Assembly: GCF_040801785.1 (NCBI RefSeq)
Contig: NZ_CP161805.1
Coordinates: 1,426,001-1,490,000, forward strand
Length of the DNA stretch: 64,000 nucleotides
DNA from: Sulfitobacter sp. LCG007
Lineage (GTDB): Bacteria; Pseudomonadota; Alphaproteobacteria; Rhodobacterales; Rhodobacteraceae
Reading direction: 5' to 3'
In this document: in pieces, positions 1-7,624 of the stretch
Layout: the number at the start of each line of letters is the position of its first letter
Numbering within the stretch: position 1 is the first letter of the stretch
Position numbers and translations under genes: made by a program
The notes under the pieces: generated by a model
Seen by the model: only the letters and a program-made list of their open reading frames with translations
Told to the model about the DNA's origin: nothing
Database searches by the model: none

Positions 1-430
1 TCGCCTGCTCCCAGGAGATGCGCACCCAGGCGCCGCCTTCTTTCTTCATCGGGTACTTGAGGCGCCGCTCGCCATGGGCGTGCTCGCGCACCGAGGCACC
101 TTTCGCGCAATGGGCGCCGAGGTTGAAGGGGCTGTCCCAGCCGGGTTCCTGACCGATCCAGACGCCGTTCTGGACCTCGGCGATCACGGTGCAGCCAACC
201 GAGCAATGGGTGCAGACGGACTTGACGGTCTGAACCGCGCTTTCCGCCGCGCTTTGCGCCGTTGCGCGTGTCACCGATCCGCCGGTGGCTGCAATGGCCG
301 CAAGACCGCCGATGGCGAGTCCCGAGCCCTGCAGGAAGCCCCTCCGATCGAGGCTTGTCCGCGCCACATCTGACAGGAGCGAGGGGCGTCCGGCGCGCCG
401 CGAGACCCCGTTTGTCTTTTTCCTCAGCAT
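1..430 (-). CDS. fdhA: Formate dehydrogenase alpha (catalytic) subunit, N-terminal part; cut by window edge
   Basis: Molybdopterin oxidoreductase that oxidises formate to CO2. Reading leftward from ATG at 430, the first 143 residues are visible. An N-terminal Tat-type signal (DRRGFLQGSG near residues 28-37, then an Ala/Gly-rich stretch) implies export as a folded enzyme. The segment VCTHCSVGC shows the C-x2-C-x3-C ligands of the first 4Fe-4S cluster, and a fourth Cys lies in GAHCAKG. The catalytic Cys/Sec position lies beyond the window. It is the last visible gene of the minus-strand operon running from DUF3305, and it follows the small Tat protein by 56 bases. The family call is strong; the exact FDH subclass cannot be decided here. 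Confidence 0.9.
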   Translation of the reverse strand, partial: MLRKKTNGVSRRAGRPSLLSDVARTSLDRRGFLQGSGLAIGGLAAIAATGGSVTRATAQSAAESAVQTVKSVCTHCSVGCTVIAEVQNGVWIGQEPGWDSPFNLGAHCAKGASVREHAHGERRLKYPMKKEGGAWVRISWEQA

Positions 431-486
431 ATCGTTCTCCCTAGCTGCCCGGACCGCGCGGCCGGTGGCTCAGTCTCGTTTCGCCC

Positions 487-684
487 TCAGAACCGGGCGC
501 TCTCCAGATAGGCGCGGGTGTGGGCCGTATCCTGCATTTTGGTCGAGGTAAGGTCGACGGGCTGCGGCTCGGATGCCTGCGCGGCCTCGCCCGACGCGAG
601 CGCGGCCACGGCCGCGGGTGCCGCGGTGCCTGCCAGCTTCAGGAAATCGCGCCGGCTTGCCCGGCTGTCCGTCTTGTTGCTCAT
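487..684 (-). CDS. Small twin-arginine signal protein of the formate dehydrogenase region
   Basis: A 65-residue protein that begins MSNKTDSRASRRDFLKLAG, a textbook Tat signal (SRRDFLK). A short mature part ends in the segment YLESARF. It matches the family I know as 'formate dehydrogenase region TAT target' (TIGR02811), small proteins encoded just upstream of fdhA whose role is unproven; a small chaperone-like or anchoring partner of FDH has been the usual guess. It lies between the TorD-like gene and fdhA, in the same operon and direction. The ATG at 684 directly opens the Tat motif, so the start is secure. Confidence 0.85.
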   Translation of the reverse strand: MSNKTDSRASRRDFLKLAGTAAPAAVAALASGEAAQASEPQPVDLTSTKMQDTAHTRAYLESARF

Positions 685-740
685 GCCTTCTCTCCTCTTT
701 CTCTGCCGGCGGGCGTCCCCGCCGCTTGCCCACGAACATG

Positions 741-1349
741 TCAGTCCGCGGTAAGTCTGAATGCTTCTTTTTCTATTTCCATGAAGGCGCTGCCAACGGC
801 ACCGACGCCTGCGTAAAGGATCGATCCCTTCGCCGCCTGCAGATCCGAGAAGAAATGCGGGGCCCAGGGGCCGATATGCCTGGCGAAGAACGCCTTCTGC
901 TGTTCGAGCGCGACAGGTGCGCCGAAGCGCCCGACAATCATGCCGCCCATCATCTCCATCAGCGAGGCGATATTGTCTTCCGGTTCGAAGACGTTCTGGG
1001 CGCGTGTGATACCGAGCGCGGCCATGTCCTGACGCAGGCGCGCGAGAGGCTTCTCGTTCAGGAAGCCTGTCAGATAGTAGCTCGCATAGGGCAGAAGCTC
1101 GCCGCGCCCGAGACCTATGAAAAGCGCATTGTACTCGGCCGCCGTCGCCTTCGGCTTGCTGACCTTCGCCACGCGCGCGAGACCGGCGATGGCCTGCCCC
1201 AGCAGGGACCCGTCACCGGAAAGTGCGGCAGTCTGTTCGAGAAGGACCTGATCGGGCGGGCCGGAAAGCATGAGGCCAAGGTAGTTGTAGAGATCGGCCC
1301 GCAGACGGTCCTCGTCCGCAACCCCGGAACTCAGCGGTTGCGCCGTCAT
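741..1349 (-). CDS. TorD-family molecular chaperone for formate dehydrogenase
   Basis: A 202-residue, largely helical protein of the TorD/DmsD family. These cytoplasmic chaperones bind the Tat signal of a molybdoenzyme and hold it until cofactor insertion is complete. Recognisable features are an early L-Y-N-Y-L-G-L segment, the region E-Y-N-A-L-F-I-G-L-G-R-G-E-L-L-P-Y-A-S-Y-Y (residues about 73-93) and a late helix F-x-x-R-H-I-G-P-W-A, all typical of TorD-like proteins next to FDH genes. Its start overlaps the stop of the DUF3306 gene (ATG at 1349, stop of the upstream gene from 1346), so the two are translationally coupled. The client is most likely the FdhA encoded downstream. Confidence 0.88.
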   Translation of the reverse strand: MTAQPLSSGVADEDRLRADLYNYLGLMLSGPPDQVLLEQTAALSGDGSLLGQAIAGLARVAKVSKPKATAAEYNALFIGLGRGELLPYASYYLTGFLNEKPLARLRQDMAALGITRAQNVFEPEDNIASLMEMMGGMIVGRFGAPVALEQQKAFFARHIGPWAPHFFSDLQAAKGSILYAGVGAVGSAFMEIEKEAFRLTAD

Positions 1350-2002
1350 GCCCGGTCCTCCGGAAAGCGAAACCGCATCCGGCGGGGTGTGGGGGCTGCG
1401 GGAGCGGATGCCTCTGCCTGCTCGGCGGATGGCGTATCGAGGACGATCTGTGCCTCCGCATCCTCCGCAACATGCGTGTCGACGACAGCAACATCCCTGT
1501 CGGCGACCGGGGGCGTCATCGCGGGCGTTTCTGGCGCGGTGCCGCAGTCGGTTTCAAGCGGGGTCGCACTTTCATCGTCTGGCTCGGCTTCGGCCAGCGC
1601 CCTGACGCGCGCCCGCTCCTCGATATGTGCCAGCATCCCGCGCCCGACCTGATAGGCGGTCTTCAGCGGCGGCTGGTTCCGGCTCGCGGCGAGATAGTCG
1701 TCGTCGTAGTCATTCAGCCCGTCCACGCAGGCCAGCACCGGGTTGGACCGCCAGAGCCGGCGCAGCGCGCGGCGTTGAATGTGCTGGGGCACGGCACGCG
1801 CGAGAAAGGCCGCAAAATCGTCGCCGGCCGCCAGCCTGTCGGGATCAGGCAACCCGAGTTCCGCAAGGACTTCGGCGTCGGTTCTCTCCGCCGCGTCGCG
1901 CTCGACGAGCGCGCGCTCGTCCGCAAGGCTCGCAGCAATTTCGGCCTCTTGCTCGGCCCGGAGCGCGGCACGGCGGCGCGCCCAGTATCCATCGAGGCTC
2001 AT
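1346..2002 (-). CDS. DUF3306 domain protein of the formate dehydrogenase cluster
   Basis: A 218-residue soluble protein. The start MSLDGYWARRRAALRAEQ at 2002 is preferred over longer in-frame starts because it overlaps the stop of the DUF3305 gene by four bases (ATGA) and matches how the family begins. A charged helical N-terminus is followed by the conserved core (D-F-A-A-F-L ... R-R-A-L-R-R-L-W-R-S-N-P-V-L-A ... D-G-L-N-D-Y-D-D-D-Y). The C-terminal third is acidic and Pro/Ala-rich and looks disordered. Known only as a companion of FDH genes in proteobacteria, always next to DUF3305; no biochemical function is established. A role in FDH assembly is inferred from context only. Confidence 0.85.
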   Translation of the reverse strand: MSLDGYWARRRAALRAEQEAEIAASLADERALVERDAAERTDAEVLAELGLPDPDRLAAGDDFAAFLARAVPQHIQRRALRRLWRSNPVLACVDGLNDYDDDYLAASRNQPPLKTAYQVGRGMLAHIEERARVRALAEAEPDDESATPLETDCGTAPETPAMTPPVADRDVAVVDTHVAEDAEAQIVLDTPSAEQAEASAPAAPTPRRMRFRFPEDRA

Positions 2003-2571
2003 GCCGTTTCCCCGGGCAGGCGACGGGCCGGGGCACGGTAGACATCCGTGGTCTGCGCGATTCGCGCATCGCCCACGCCATCGCGGGGACGGCCACCGCG
2101 TCCACGATCCCTCTGGCGCTTTACGAAGGGCACATGCTCGTGATGCCGCCCGGCGAATTCGCTCACCCACGCAAGCAGCGCAGGCGGCATGGCGACCTTC
2201 TCGACGATCACCTCGCCACTGTCGCAATGGTCCTGCGCCTCGTAGGGCGAGGCGGTCACGGTCGCCACCTCGATCGGCATGACATCACCTTCCCGCGAGG
2301 GACGCAAAACCACGTAGACCGACGGCGCGCGTGTCCCGAGCTCGAAAAGATACGCTTCCGTATCGGACCGGAACAGTGTCAGTCCGAGGGTCGCCGCGTG
2401 ATATTCGCAGGCGTCGCCCTCACGGCGCAGGAGCTTCCATGAAGCGTCCGGTGCGCCGGGCAGGACAGCGACAGCCCGCCAGTTCCATTTCGCCCAACGC
2501 GTCACGCCAGCGCTCCGCCGGATCACGATCCCGAGGCGTATGGTCTGTGCATTGGGGTAGGTGACGGACAA
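1999..2571 (-). CDS. DUF3305 domain protein of the formate dehydrogenase cluster
   Basis: First gene of the minus-strand FDH operon, about 190 residues. The core reads G-I-V-I-R-R-S-A-G-V-T-R-W-A-K-W-N-W-R-A-V-A-V-L-P-G-A, which fits the DUF3305 pattern. I placed the start at TTG 2571 because GGGAGG lies just upstream and homologues begin shortly before the G-I-V-I-R-R stretch; an ATG at 2658 would add 29 residues with no family likeness. The C-terminus (R-P-R-D-G-V-G-D-A-R ...) is basic and probably flexible. It overlaps the DUF3306 start by four bases. Function unknown; always found with FDH assembly genes. Confidence 0.78.
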   Translation of the reverse strand: MSVTYPNAQTIRLGIVIRRSAGVTRWAKWNWRAVAVLPGAPDASWKLLRREGDACEYHAATLGLTLFRSDTEAYLFELGTRAPSVYVVLRPSREGDVMPIEVATVTASPYEAQDHCDSGEVIVEKVAMPPALLAWVSEFAGRHHEHVPFVKRQRDRGRGGRPRDGVGDARIAQTTDVYRAPARRLPGETA

Positions 2572-2884
2572 GCTGCCTCCCTCGTTGCTGGAACTGTCGT
2601 CTGGCCCGATCGGATCGCCGGATACGTGCCTTCTCGCGCAATTCTTGACCCAAGGCACCAGAAATACAACAGAAAATTTCCCTGACGTAGGGCAACTAAC
2701 CGTGAGACCGCGGTGCGGGGACGCTTGTACACCGCTAAGTGCAGGTTATGCATCCGGTTTTGCCATCCTGTATGCCGCCGTTGCCGCCAGAGAACCCCGC
2801 GCTGTGCGGAAATGCCGGTTTACGCGCCCCCCAATTCCTGAATAGCTACGCGGGCGGCGCGCCTTTCATCAACGCGCGGCGGCG
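2572..2884. promoter_or_regulatory. Divergent promoter region between the FDH operon and the 4Fe-4S gene, with a CCCTACGTCA dyad
   Basis: A 313-base gap between two diverging genes. It holds the near-palindrome CCCTGACGTAGGG at 2680-2692, whose reverse complement contains CCCTACGTCA. The same ten bases occur at 5615-5624, in the other divergent gap of this cluster. On the minus strand, TTGTAT and AAGAAT 17 bases apart follow the dyad and could be a weak promoter; if so, transcription starts near 2633, which supports the TTG start of the DUF3305 gene over the ATG at 2658. No regulator is encoded nearby in the window. Confidence 0.4.
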
Positions 2885-4864
2885 ATGGATCCAGGATCGG
2901 TGGAGGATATGGCCGGAAAGCTTCTCTTGTGTGATTGCCTCGGAACCCAGATCGTGGATGCTGTCCGCCTGCAGGACGCGACCGGCGCATCCTGTTCGGG
3001 GGTTTGCAGCAGTCTTTGCACGACCGAGATCGGGGTGGTCGCGAAGGCGCTGCGCGAGGGTCCGGTCACGGTGGCCTGCGGGCAGGAGACGGCACGCTTC
3101 GCGGAACTCGCCGAGGATCTGGGCACCGGGCAGCCCGGCTCGGTCGACATCCGCGACCGGGCAGGGTGGTCCGACGAGGGCGGTGACGCGCTGCCGAAGA
3201 TGGCGGCGTTGGTGGCCGAAGCCGCCCTGCCTGCCCCGCAGCCGCGCAGCATCGATATCGCCTCGGCAGGCACCTGTCTCGTGCTCGGCCCGGCCCCGGT
3301 CGCGGCATCGGCGGCCGAAGCGCTGTCGGCGCATCTCGCGGTCAGCCTTCTTCTGGACACTCCCGACGACGCGCCTGACGCGGACGCCTATGACACGCTG
3401 GTGGGACGCATCCGGCGGGCCGGCGGTTCTCTGGGACGCTTCGACCTCGTCCTCGACGGATTGCGCCGCCGGATCCCCGGCGGACGCGGCGCACCCCGGT
3501 TCGAGCCACCGCGCGACGCGGCGCAGACGGAATGCGATATCATCCTCGATCTTTCCGGGCGAACGCCGCTCTTTCCGGCGCATGGCAAGCGCGACGGCTA
3601 CCTGCGCGCCGATCCCGGCAGCCAGCCTGCCGTTGCGGCGGCCATCATGGCGGCGTCCCATCTGGTCGGCACTTTCGAGAAGACGCTTCACGTGCGCATG
3701 GAGCCGACGCTCTGTGCCCATTCGCGCGCCGGACAGCCCGCCTGTTCGAATTGCCTCGACATCTGCCCGACCGGCGCGATCTCTCCCGCGGGCGAGCATG
3801 TCAGTGTCGATCCGGCCATCTGCGCCGGTTGCGGGGCCTGCTCGGCGGTCTGCCCTTCGGGCGCGATCGCCTACGATGCGCCGCCGGTCGAAACCGTGTT
3901 CCGGCGTCTGCGGACGCTGGCGGAAACCTATCGCGGCGCAGGCGGCGTCGCGCCGAGTCTTCTGGTGCATGACGATGCCCATGGCGCCGAAATGATCCGC
4001 CTGTCGGCGCGCTACGGTCGCGGTCTGCCGGCCTCGGTCATCCCGCTCGAGGTCGCGGCGCTTTCGGCCTTCGGGCATGCCGAGATGCTCGCGGCCCTGG
4101 GCGTCGGCTTCACCGAGGTCAACGTCCTGCTTTCACCCGAAACCGAGCGGGATGCGCTGGAGCCGCAGAGCGCGCTTGCCCGTGCCCTGGCGGGGGGCGC
4201 TGCGGTCTCGTTGCTTGAGCCGGGCGATCCGGATGCGCTGAGCGATGCGCTTTACGACACCGCACCGGGGGCTGGCGGGACGGCATCGATCCTTCCCATG
4301 GGCAGCCGGCGCCAGATCGCGCGGCTTGCGGCCAAGGCGCTCAATCCGGACGTCGGAACCATCGACCTGCCCGCCGGCGCGCCCTATGGCGCCGTGCTTG
4401 TCGATACCGGATCCTGTACGCTCTGCCTGTCCTGCGTCTCGCTCTGCCCGTCGGGTGCGCTCGGGGACAATCCCGACAAGCCGCAGCTTCTCTTTCAGGA
4501 GGACGCCTGCCTTCAATGCGGGCTATGCGCCAATATCTGCCCCGAGGACGCCATCACCCTGAAGCCGCGCATGGACCTGGGCGACGCCGCGCTCACCTCG
4601 CGCGTCCTGCACGAGGAGGAGCCGTTCGCCTGTATCGAATGCGGTTCGCTCTTCGGGGTCCGCTCGACGGTCGAGCGCATCACCGAGAAACTCGCCGGCA
4701 AGCACGCGATGTTCGCCACGTCCGAGGCCGCGCGCATGATCCAGATGTGCGACGACTGCCGGGTGCGGGCCCAGATGCACGGGCGGGGAAATCCGTTTGC
4801 CGGTCCCGAGCGGCCGCGCGTCCGGACGACCGACGACTATCTTTCGAAGCGCCGGGATCATTGA
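2885..4864 (+). CDS. 4Fe-4S ferredoxin-type protein of the formate dehydrogenase cluster (four clusters plus extra Cys pairs)
   Basis: A 659-residue cytoplasmic iron-sulfur protein. Four classical CxxCxxCxxxCP-like motifs are visible: Cys 277/287/290/294 (the first gap is longer), 313/316/319/323, 511/514/517/521 and 542/545/548/552. There are also an N-terminal Cys group (C16, C18, C37, C41, C45) and a C-terminal pair of pairs (C583/C586 and C622/C625) that could bind another metal. The family is a constant neighbour of FDH, DUF3305 and DUF3306; a role in electron transfer or cofactor assembly is inferred. ATG 2885 is the longest start; ATG 2909 (MAGKLLLCDCLG) resembles homologues better. 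Its end overlaps the convergent cytochrome gene by seven bases. Confidence 0.85.
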   Translation: MDPGSVEDMAGKLLLCDCLGTQIVDAVRLQDATGASCSGVCSSLCTTEIGVVAKALREGPVTVACGQETARFAELAEDLGTGQPGSVDIRDRAGWSDEGGDALPKMAALVAEAALPAPQPRSIDIASAGTCLVLGPAPVAASAAEALSAHLAVSLLLDTPDDAPDADAYDTLVGRIRRAGGSLGRFDLVLDGLRRRIPGGRGAPRFEPPRDAAQTECDIILDLSGRTPLFPAHGKRDGYLRADPGSQPAVAAAIMAASHLVGTFEKTLHVRMEPTLCAHSRAGQPACSNCLDICPTGAISPAGEHVSVDPAICAGCGACSAVCPSGAIAYDAPPVETVFRRLRTLAETYRGAGGVAPSLLVHDDAHGAEMIRLSARYGRGLPASVIPLEVAALSAFGHAEMLAALGVGFTEVNVLLSPETERDALEPQSALARALAGGAAVSLLEPGDPDALSDALYDTAPGAGGTASILPMGSRRQIARLAAKALNPDVGTIDLPAGAPYGAVLVDTGSCTLCLSCVSLCPSGALGDNPDKPQLLFQEDACLQCGLCANICPEDAITLKPRMDLGDAALTSRVLHEEEPFACIECGSLFGVRSTVERITEKLAGKHAMFATSEAARMIQMCDDCRVRAQMHGRGNPFAGPERPRVRTTDDYLSKRRDH

Positions 4865-5589
4865 GACGTGATCGGCGCCCCGAGGTCCGCGGGCGCAATG
4901 GTCGCCACATAGGCGAGAATCGCATCGATCTCGTCGAGACTGATGCGCATGGGCGATATCGGCGGAGGGCGTGCGGCGTCGAAGGGCGGGGTGACGCCCT
5001 CGATCTGGGTGAAGCTCGGATGCGGGTTCAGAGCGTAGAAGGCGAGGAACCTGCCTTCCCATTCATCGAGCGTGCGCAGCATCGCGAAGGACGGGGTGGA
5101 CCCGAGGCCGTTCATCCTGTTTCGCTCGTTCACCACATGGCAGCGTCCGCAGTGGGTCAGCGACAGCTCCTGGCCGGCGACCGCATCGCCTTCGTGCACA
5201 ACTGCGGGCGTCGCCTCGGCCGACGTCGGCGGGGAGCCGAACACGCTTTCGCCGGCCCCCGGGAAACTGGCTACCGTGCGCTGCCCGATCTCCGATTGCA
5301 GCCAGTCGGCGAAGGCCCGCTCGGAGTCGGTGTCGATTCCGTCCAGACCCCAGACCACGCCGAGCCCCGAGAACACGGGCACACCCTCACGGCCGAGGCG
5401 CAGGTCCGCGGGCGCGTCGCTTGCCACCGCGTCGACGCGGATGCCGTGCTTGAGCGAGAAGCGCGGCAACAGGAAGTCGAGAAAGCCTGTCTCGGCGATC
5501 CCTTGCGGCGCCGACAGCCGAAAGCTATTGTCCTGCGCCAGACCGGCGATCGGGCAGAGCAGTCCAAGCATGAAAACCGCCGGCTTCAT
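4858..5589 (-). CDS. Cytochrome c with an N-terminal TupA-like (tungstate-binding-protein-like) remnant
   Basis: A 243-residue exported protein: signal peptide about 1-19, then residues about 23-117 resembling the ends of tungstate/molybdate ABC binding proteins (E-T-G-F-L-D-F-L-L-P-R-F ... H-G-I-R-V, later A-F-A-D-W-L-Q-S-E-I-G-Q). A class I cytochrome c domain follows, with the heme motif C147-G-R-C-H151 and a likely Met ligand at M214 in ISPMRIS. The binding-protein part is about 95 residues against about 230 in the full family, so its middle is missing. The gene sits convergent to the 4Fe-4S protein and divergent from the DUF6494/apbC operon. A periplasmic electron carrier for FDH is a fair inference. 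Confidence 0.75.
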   Translation of the reverse strand: MKPAVFMLGLLCPIAGLAQDNSFRLSAPQGIAETGFLDFLLPRFSLKHGIRVDAVASDAPADLRLGREGVPVFSGLGVVWGLDGIDTDSERAFADWLQSEIGQRTVASFPGAGESVFGSPPTSAEATPAVVHEGDAVAGQELSLTHCGRCHVVNERNRMNGLGSTPSFAMLRTLDEWEGRFLAFYALNPHPSFTQIEGVTPPFDAARPPPISPMRISLDEIDAILAYVATIAPADLGAPITSQ

Positions 5590-5614
5590 GCCGGAACCGT
5601 AGAAGTCGGACTGA

Positions 5615-5624
5615 CCCTACGTCA
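5615..5624 (+). promoter_or_regulatory. Second copy of the CCCTACGTCA motif
   Basis: Ten bases identical to the reverse complement of part of the dyad at 2680-2692. It lies in the 65-base gap between the diverging cytochrome c gene (start 5589) and the DUF6494 gene (start 5655). Its closeness to both starts would fit a repressor site or an unusually short leader. Two occurrences in the two short divergent gaps of one gene cluster are unlikely by chance, but binding is not shown. Confidence 0.35.
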
Positions 5625-5654
5625 AGCCGCGCAACAGACCAGGAGCACGATCCC

Positions 5655-5849
5655 ATGAGCGACGATTTCAACATGTCGATGCGGAAGTTTCTCAAACAGG
5701 TCGGCGTGACCTCGCAGCAGGCCATCGAGGAGGCGATGCGCAATGCGGGCGATACGGGCGGCAAGAGCTTCGAGGCCAGGGTGGTGCTGACCGTGCCCGA
5801 GCTCGATCTGACCCACGAGGTGACGGGCACCATCAAGGGACAGTCCTGA
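5655..5849 (+). CDS. DUF6494 family small protein
   Basis: A 64-residue protein with the segment M-S-M-R-K-F-L-K-Q-V-G-V-T-S-Q-Q-A-I-E-E-A, a helical start, and a C-terminal half rich in beta-forming residues (A-R-V-V-L-T-V-P-E-L-D-L). This pattern matches what I recall as DUF6494, a short protein encoded beside apbC/mrp in Rhodobacteraceae and relatives. The ATG at 5655 follows an AGGAGC ribosome site. It precedes apbC by three bases and is clearly co-transcribed. No biochemical function is known; context suggests a helper in iron-sulfur or molybdoenzyme maturation. Confidence 0.75.
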   Translation: MSDDFNMSMRKFLKQVGVTSQQAIEEAMRNAGDTGGKSFEARVVLTVPELDLTHEVTGTIKGQS

Positions 5850-5852
5850 TCC

Positions 5853-6920
5853 ATGAGTGTCACCCGCGAGGATGTTCTGGAAGTCCTGAAGGCCCTGACC
5901 GACCCGGTCAGCGGGTCTTCGCTTGCCGAGGCCGGTGTGGTCCGCGCCCTTACCGCCGATGCCGGAGCGGTCCGTTTCGTGCTCGAGATCGCGCCTGAAA
6001 AAGCCGATGCCTATGGTCCGGTGCGCGAGGAAGCCGAGCGGCGTATCCGGGCGCTCGAAGGGGTCGACAGCGTCTCCGTCGTGATGACCGCGCATTCGGC
6101 AAACAAACCGCCCCCCGATCTCAAGGCCCGCCGCCCGGCAGCGCCCGCCGGACCGCAGAAGGTTCCGGGCGTGGACCGGATCCTCGCCATCGCGTCGGGC
6201 AAGGGGGGCGTGGGCAAGTCCACCGTCGCGGCCAACCTCGCCTGCGCGCTTGCCGCCGAGGGCCGGCGTGTCGGTCTGCTGGATGCCGATGTCTACGGGC
6301 CGTCCCAGCCCCGGATGCTGGGGGTCTCGGGCCGGCCCGCGTCGCCTGACGGCAAGATTATCCTGCCGCTGCGCAACCATGGCGTCACGATGATGTCCAT
6401 CGGGCTGATGACGAACGAGGGGCAGGCCGTGGTATGGCGTGGCCCGATGCTGATGGGCGCGCTGCAACAGATGCTGATGCAGGTGCAATGGGGCGCGCTC
6501 GATGTGCTGATCGTCGATCTGCCGCCGGGCACCGGGGACGTGCAGATGACGCTCGCGCAGAAATCCGAGATCACCGGTGCGATCATCGTCTCGACGCCGC
6601 AGGACGTTGCGCTTCTCGATGCGCGCAAGGGCATCGACATGTTCAACCAGCTCAAGACCCCGATCCTCGGCCTGATCGAAAACATGTCCACGCATATCTG
6701 TTCGAACTGCGGCCATGAGGAGCATATCTTCGGCCATGGCGGCGTCGCGGCAGAGGCGGAAAAGCTGGGCCTGCCGCTGCTGGCCGAGATCCCGCTCCAC
6801 CTCGATATCCGCGTGGCGTCGGACGGAGGCGCGCCGATCGTGGTCTCGAAACCCGACAGCCCCCAGGCCGCCGCTTTCCGGCAGGTCGCCCGGCAACTGG
6901 TGGCCGACGGCAACGCATGA
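5853..6920 (+). CDS. apbC: Mrp/NBP35 family ATP-binding iron-sulfur carrier protein
   Basis: A 355-residue P-loop ATPase that binds and transfers 4Fe-4S clusters to apoproteins in the cytoplasm. Residues 1-80 form a MIP18/DUF59-type domain (V-L-K-A-L-T-D-P ... G-V-D-S-V-S-V). The deviant Walker A GKGGVGKS is at 116-123, followed by D-A-D-V-Y-G-P-S-Q-P, and V-D-L-P-P-G-T-G-D marks the Walker B/switch region. The C-x2-C pair that holds the bridging cluster is in CSNCGHEEHIFG. The next gene starts four bases before its stop. In this setting it probably loads clusters into FDH or the multi-cluster ferredoxin. Confidence 0.95.
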   Translation: MSVTREDVLEVLKALTDPVSGSSLAEAGVVRALTADAGAVRFVLEIAPEKADAYGPVREEAERRIRALEGVDSVSVVMTAHSANKPPPDLKARRPAAPAGPQKVPGVDRILAIASGKGGVGKSTVAANLACALAAEGRRVGLLDADVYGPSQPRMLGVSGRPASPDGKIILPLRNHGVTMMSIGLMTNEGQAVVWRGPMLMGALQQMLMQVQWGALDVLIVDLPPGTGDVQMTLAQKSEITGAIIVSTPQDVALLDARKGIDMFNQLKTPILGLIENMSTHICSNCGHEEHIFGHGGVAAEAEKLGLPLLAEIPLHLDIRVASDGGAPIVVSKPDSPQAAAFRQVARQLVADGNA

Positions 6921-7624
6921 GGGAGCCGGTGTTTCCGCCGCTCTTCTCCGGCGAGGCCGCGGGGGATCTCGGCACGCCCTTCGATCTGGCCGTCGCCGCC
7001 GCGCAGGCTGGCTGCGACGCTGGCCGGGTGATCCACGATCTGGGCCGCGACAAGATGCGGGCTGCTATCGTCTTTGCCCCGGAGGTCCCGCTTGCGCAGG
7101 CCGCGGCCGTCCTGCCGATCTGCGGTGTGGGGTTCCAGAACGCTCTGGGCGCTCTGGCTCCGCCGGAGGTCGAGGTGCGGATCGCCTGGGGCGGTGATAT
7201 TCTTTTGAATGGCGGTCAGTGCGGAGCGCTGCGGCTGGCAGGCCCGCGCTGCGGAGACGGGGAGGTGCCGGACTGGCTGTTGGTGGGCCTTGAGCTGCAG
7301 CTCTGGCCATTGTCCGAGGAAGGCGGCCTGACCCCGGAGCTTACGGCGCTGTTCGCCGAAGGCTGCGCCGACGTCGATCCGGTGCAGTTGCTGGAAGCCT
7401 GGGTGCGTCACAGCCTCGTCTGGCTCGATACCTGGGAAGGGGAGGGGGTCGTGGCACTCCATCGCGAATTCTCCGGAATCACACATGAAAGCGGCGCCGC
7501 GATTTCGGTGCTCGGGCAGAGCGGCAGTTACACCGGGCTCGACGAGCATCTCGGCCTCCTGATGAAACAGGACCAAGGCACGCGACTTCTGCCGCTGTCG
7601 ACGCTTATGGAGGTTCAGCGATGA
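6917..7624 (+). CDS. Biotin/lipoate-ligase-like protein with DUF4444-type C-terminus, active site degenerate
   Basis: A 235-residue protein. The N-terminal 110 residues follow the fold pattern of biotin/lipoate protein ligases (P-F-D-L-A ... W-G-G-D-I-L-L-N-G-G-Q-C-G-A-L). The hallmark K-W-P-N-D of active enzymes is replaced by I-A-W-G-G-D (W91-D94), the second Lys by Q101, and no GRGRxGR nucleotide loop is seen. The C-terminal part (about 150-230) fits the DUF4444 extension used in database names such as 'biotin/lipoate--protein ligase family'. It overlaps both neighbours by four bases, so it is tightly coupled with apbC and the DUF6505 gene. Probably not a working ligase. Confidence 0.75.
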   Translation: MREPVFPPLFSGEAAGDLGTPFDLAVAAAQAGCDAGRVIHDLGRDKMRAAIVFAPEVPLAQAAAVLPICGVGFQNALGALAPPEVEVRIAWGGDILLNGGQCGALRLAGPRCGDGEVPDWLLVGLELQLWPLSEEGGLTPELTALFAEGCADVDPVQLLEAWVRHSLVWLDTWEGEGVVALHREFSGITHESGAAISVLGQSGSYTGLDEHLGLLMKQDQGTRLLPLSTLMEVQR

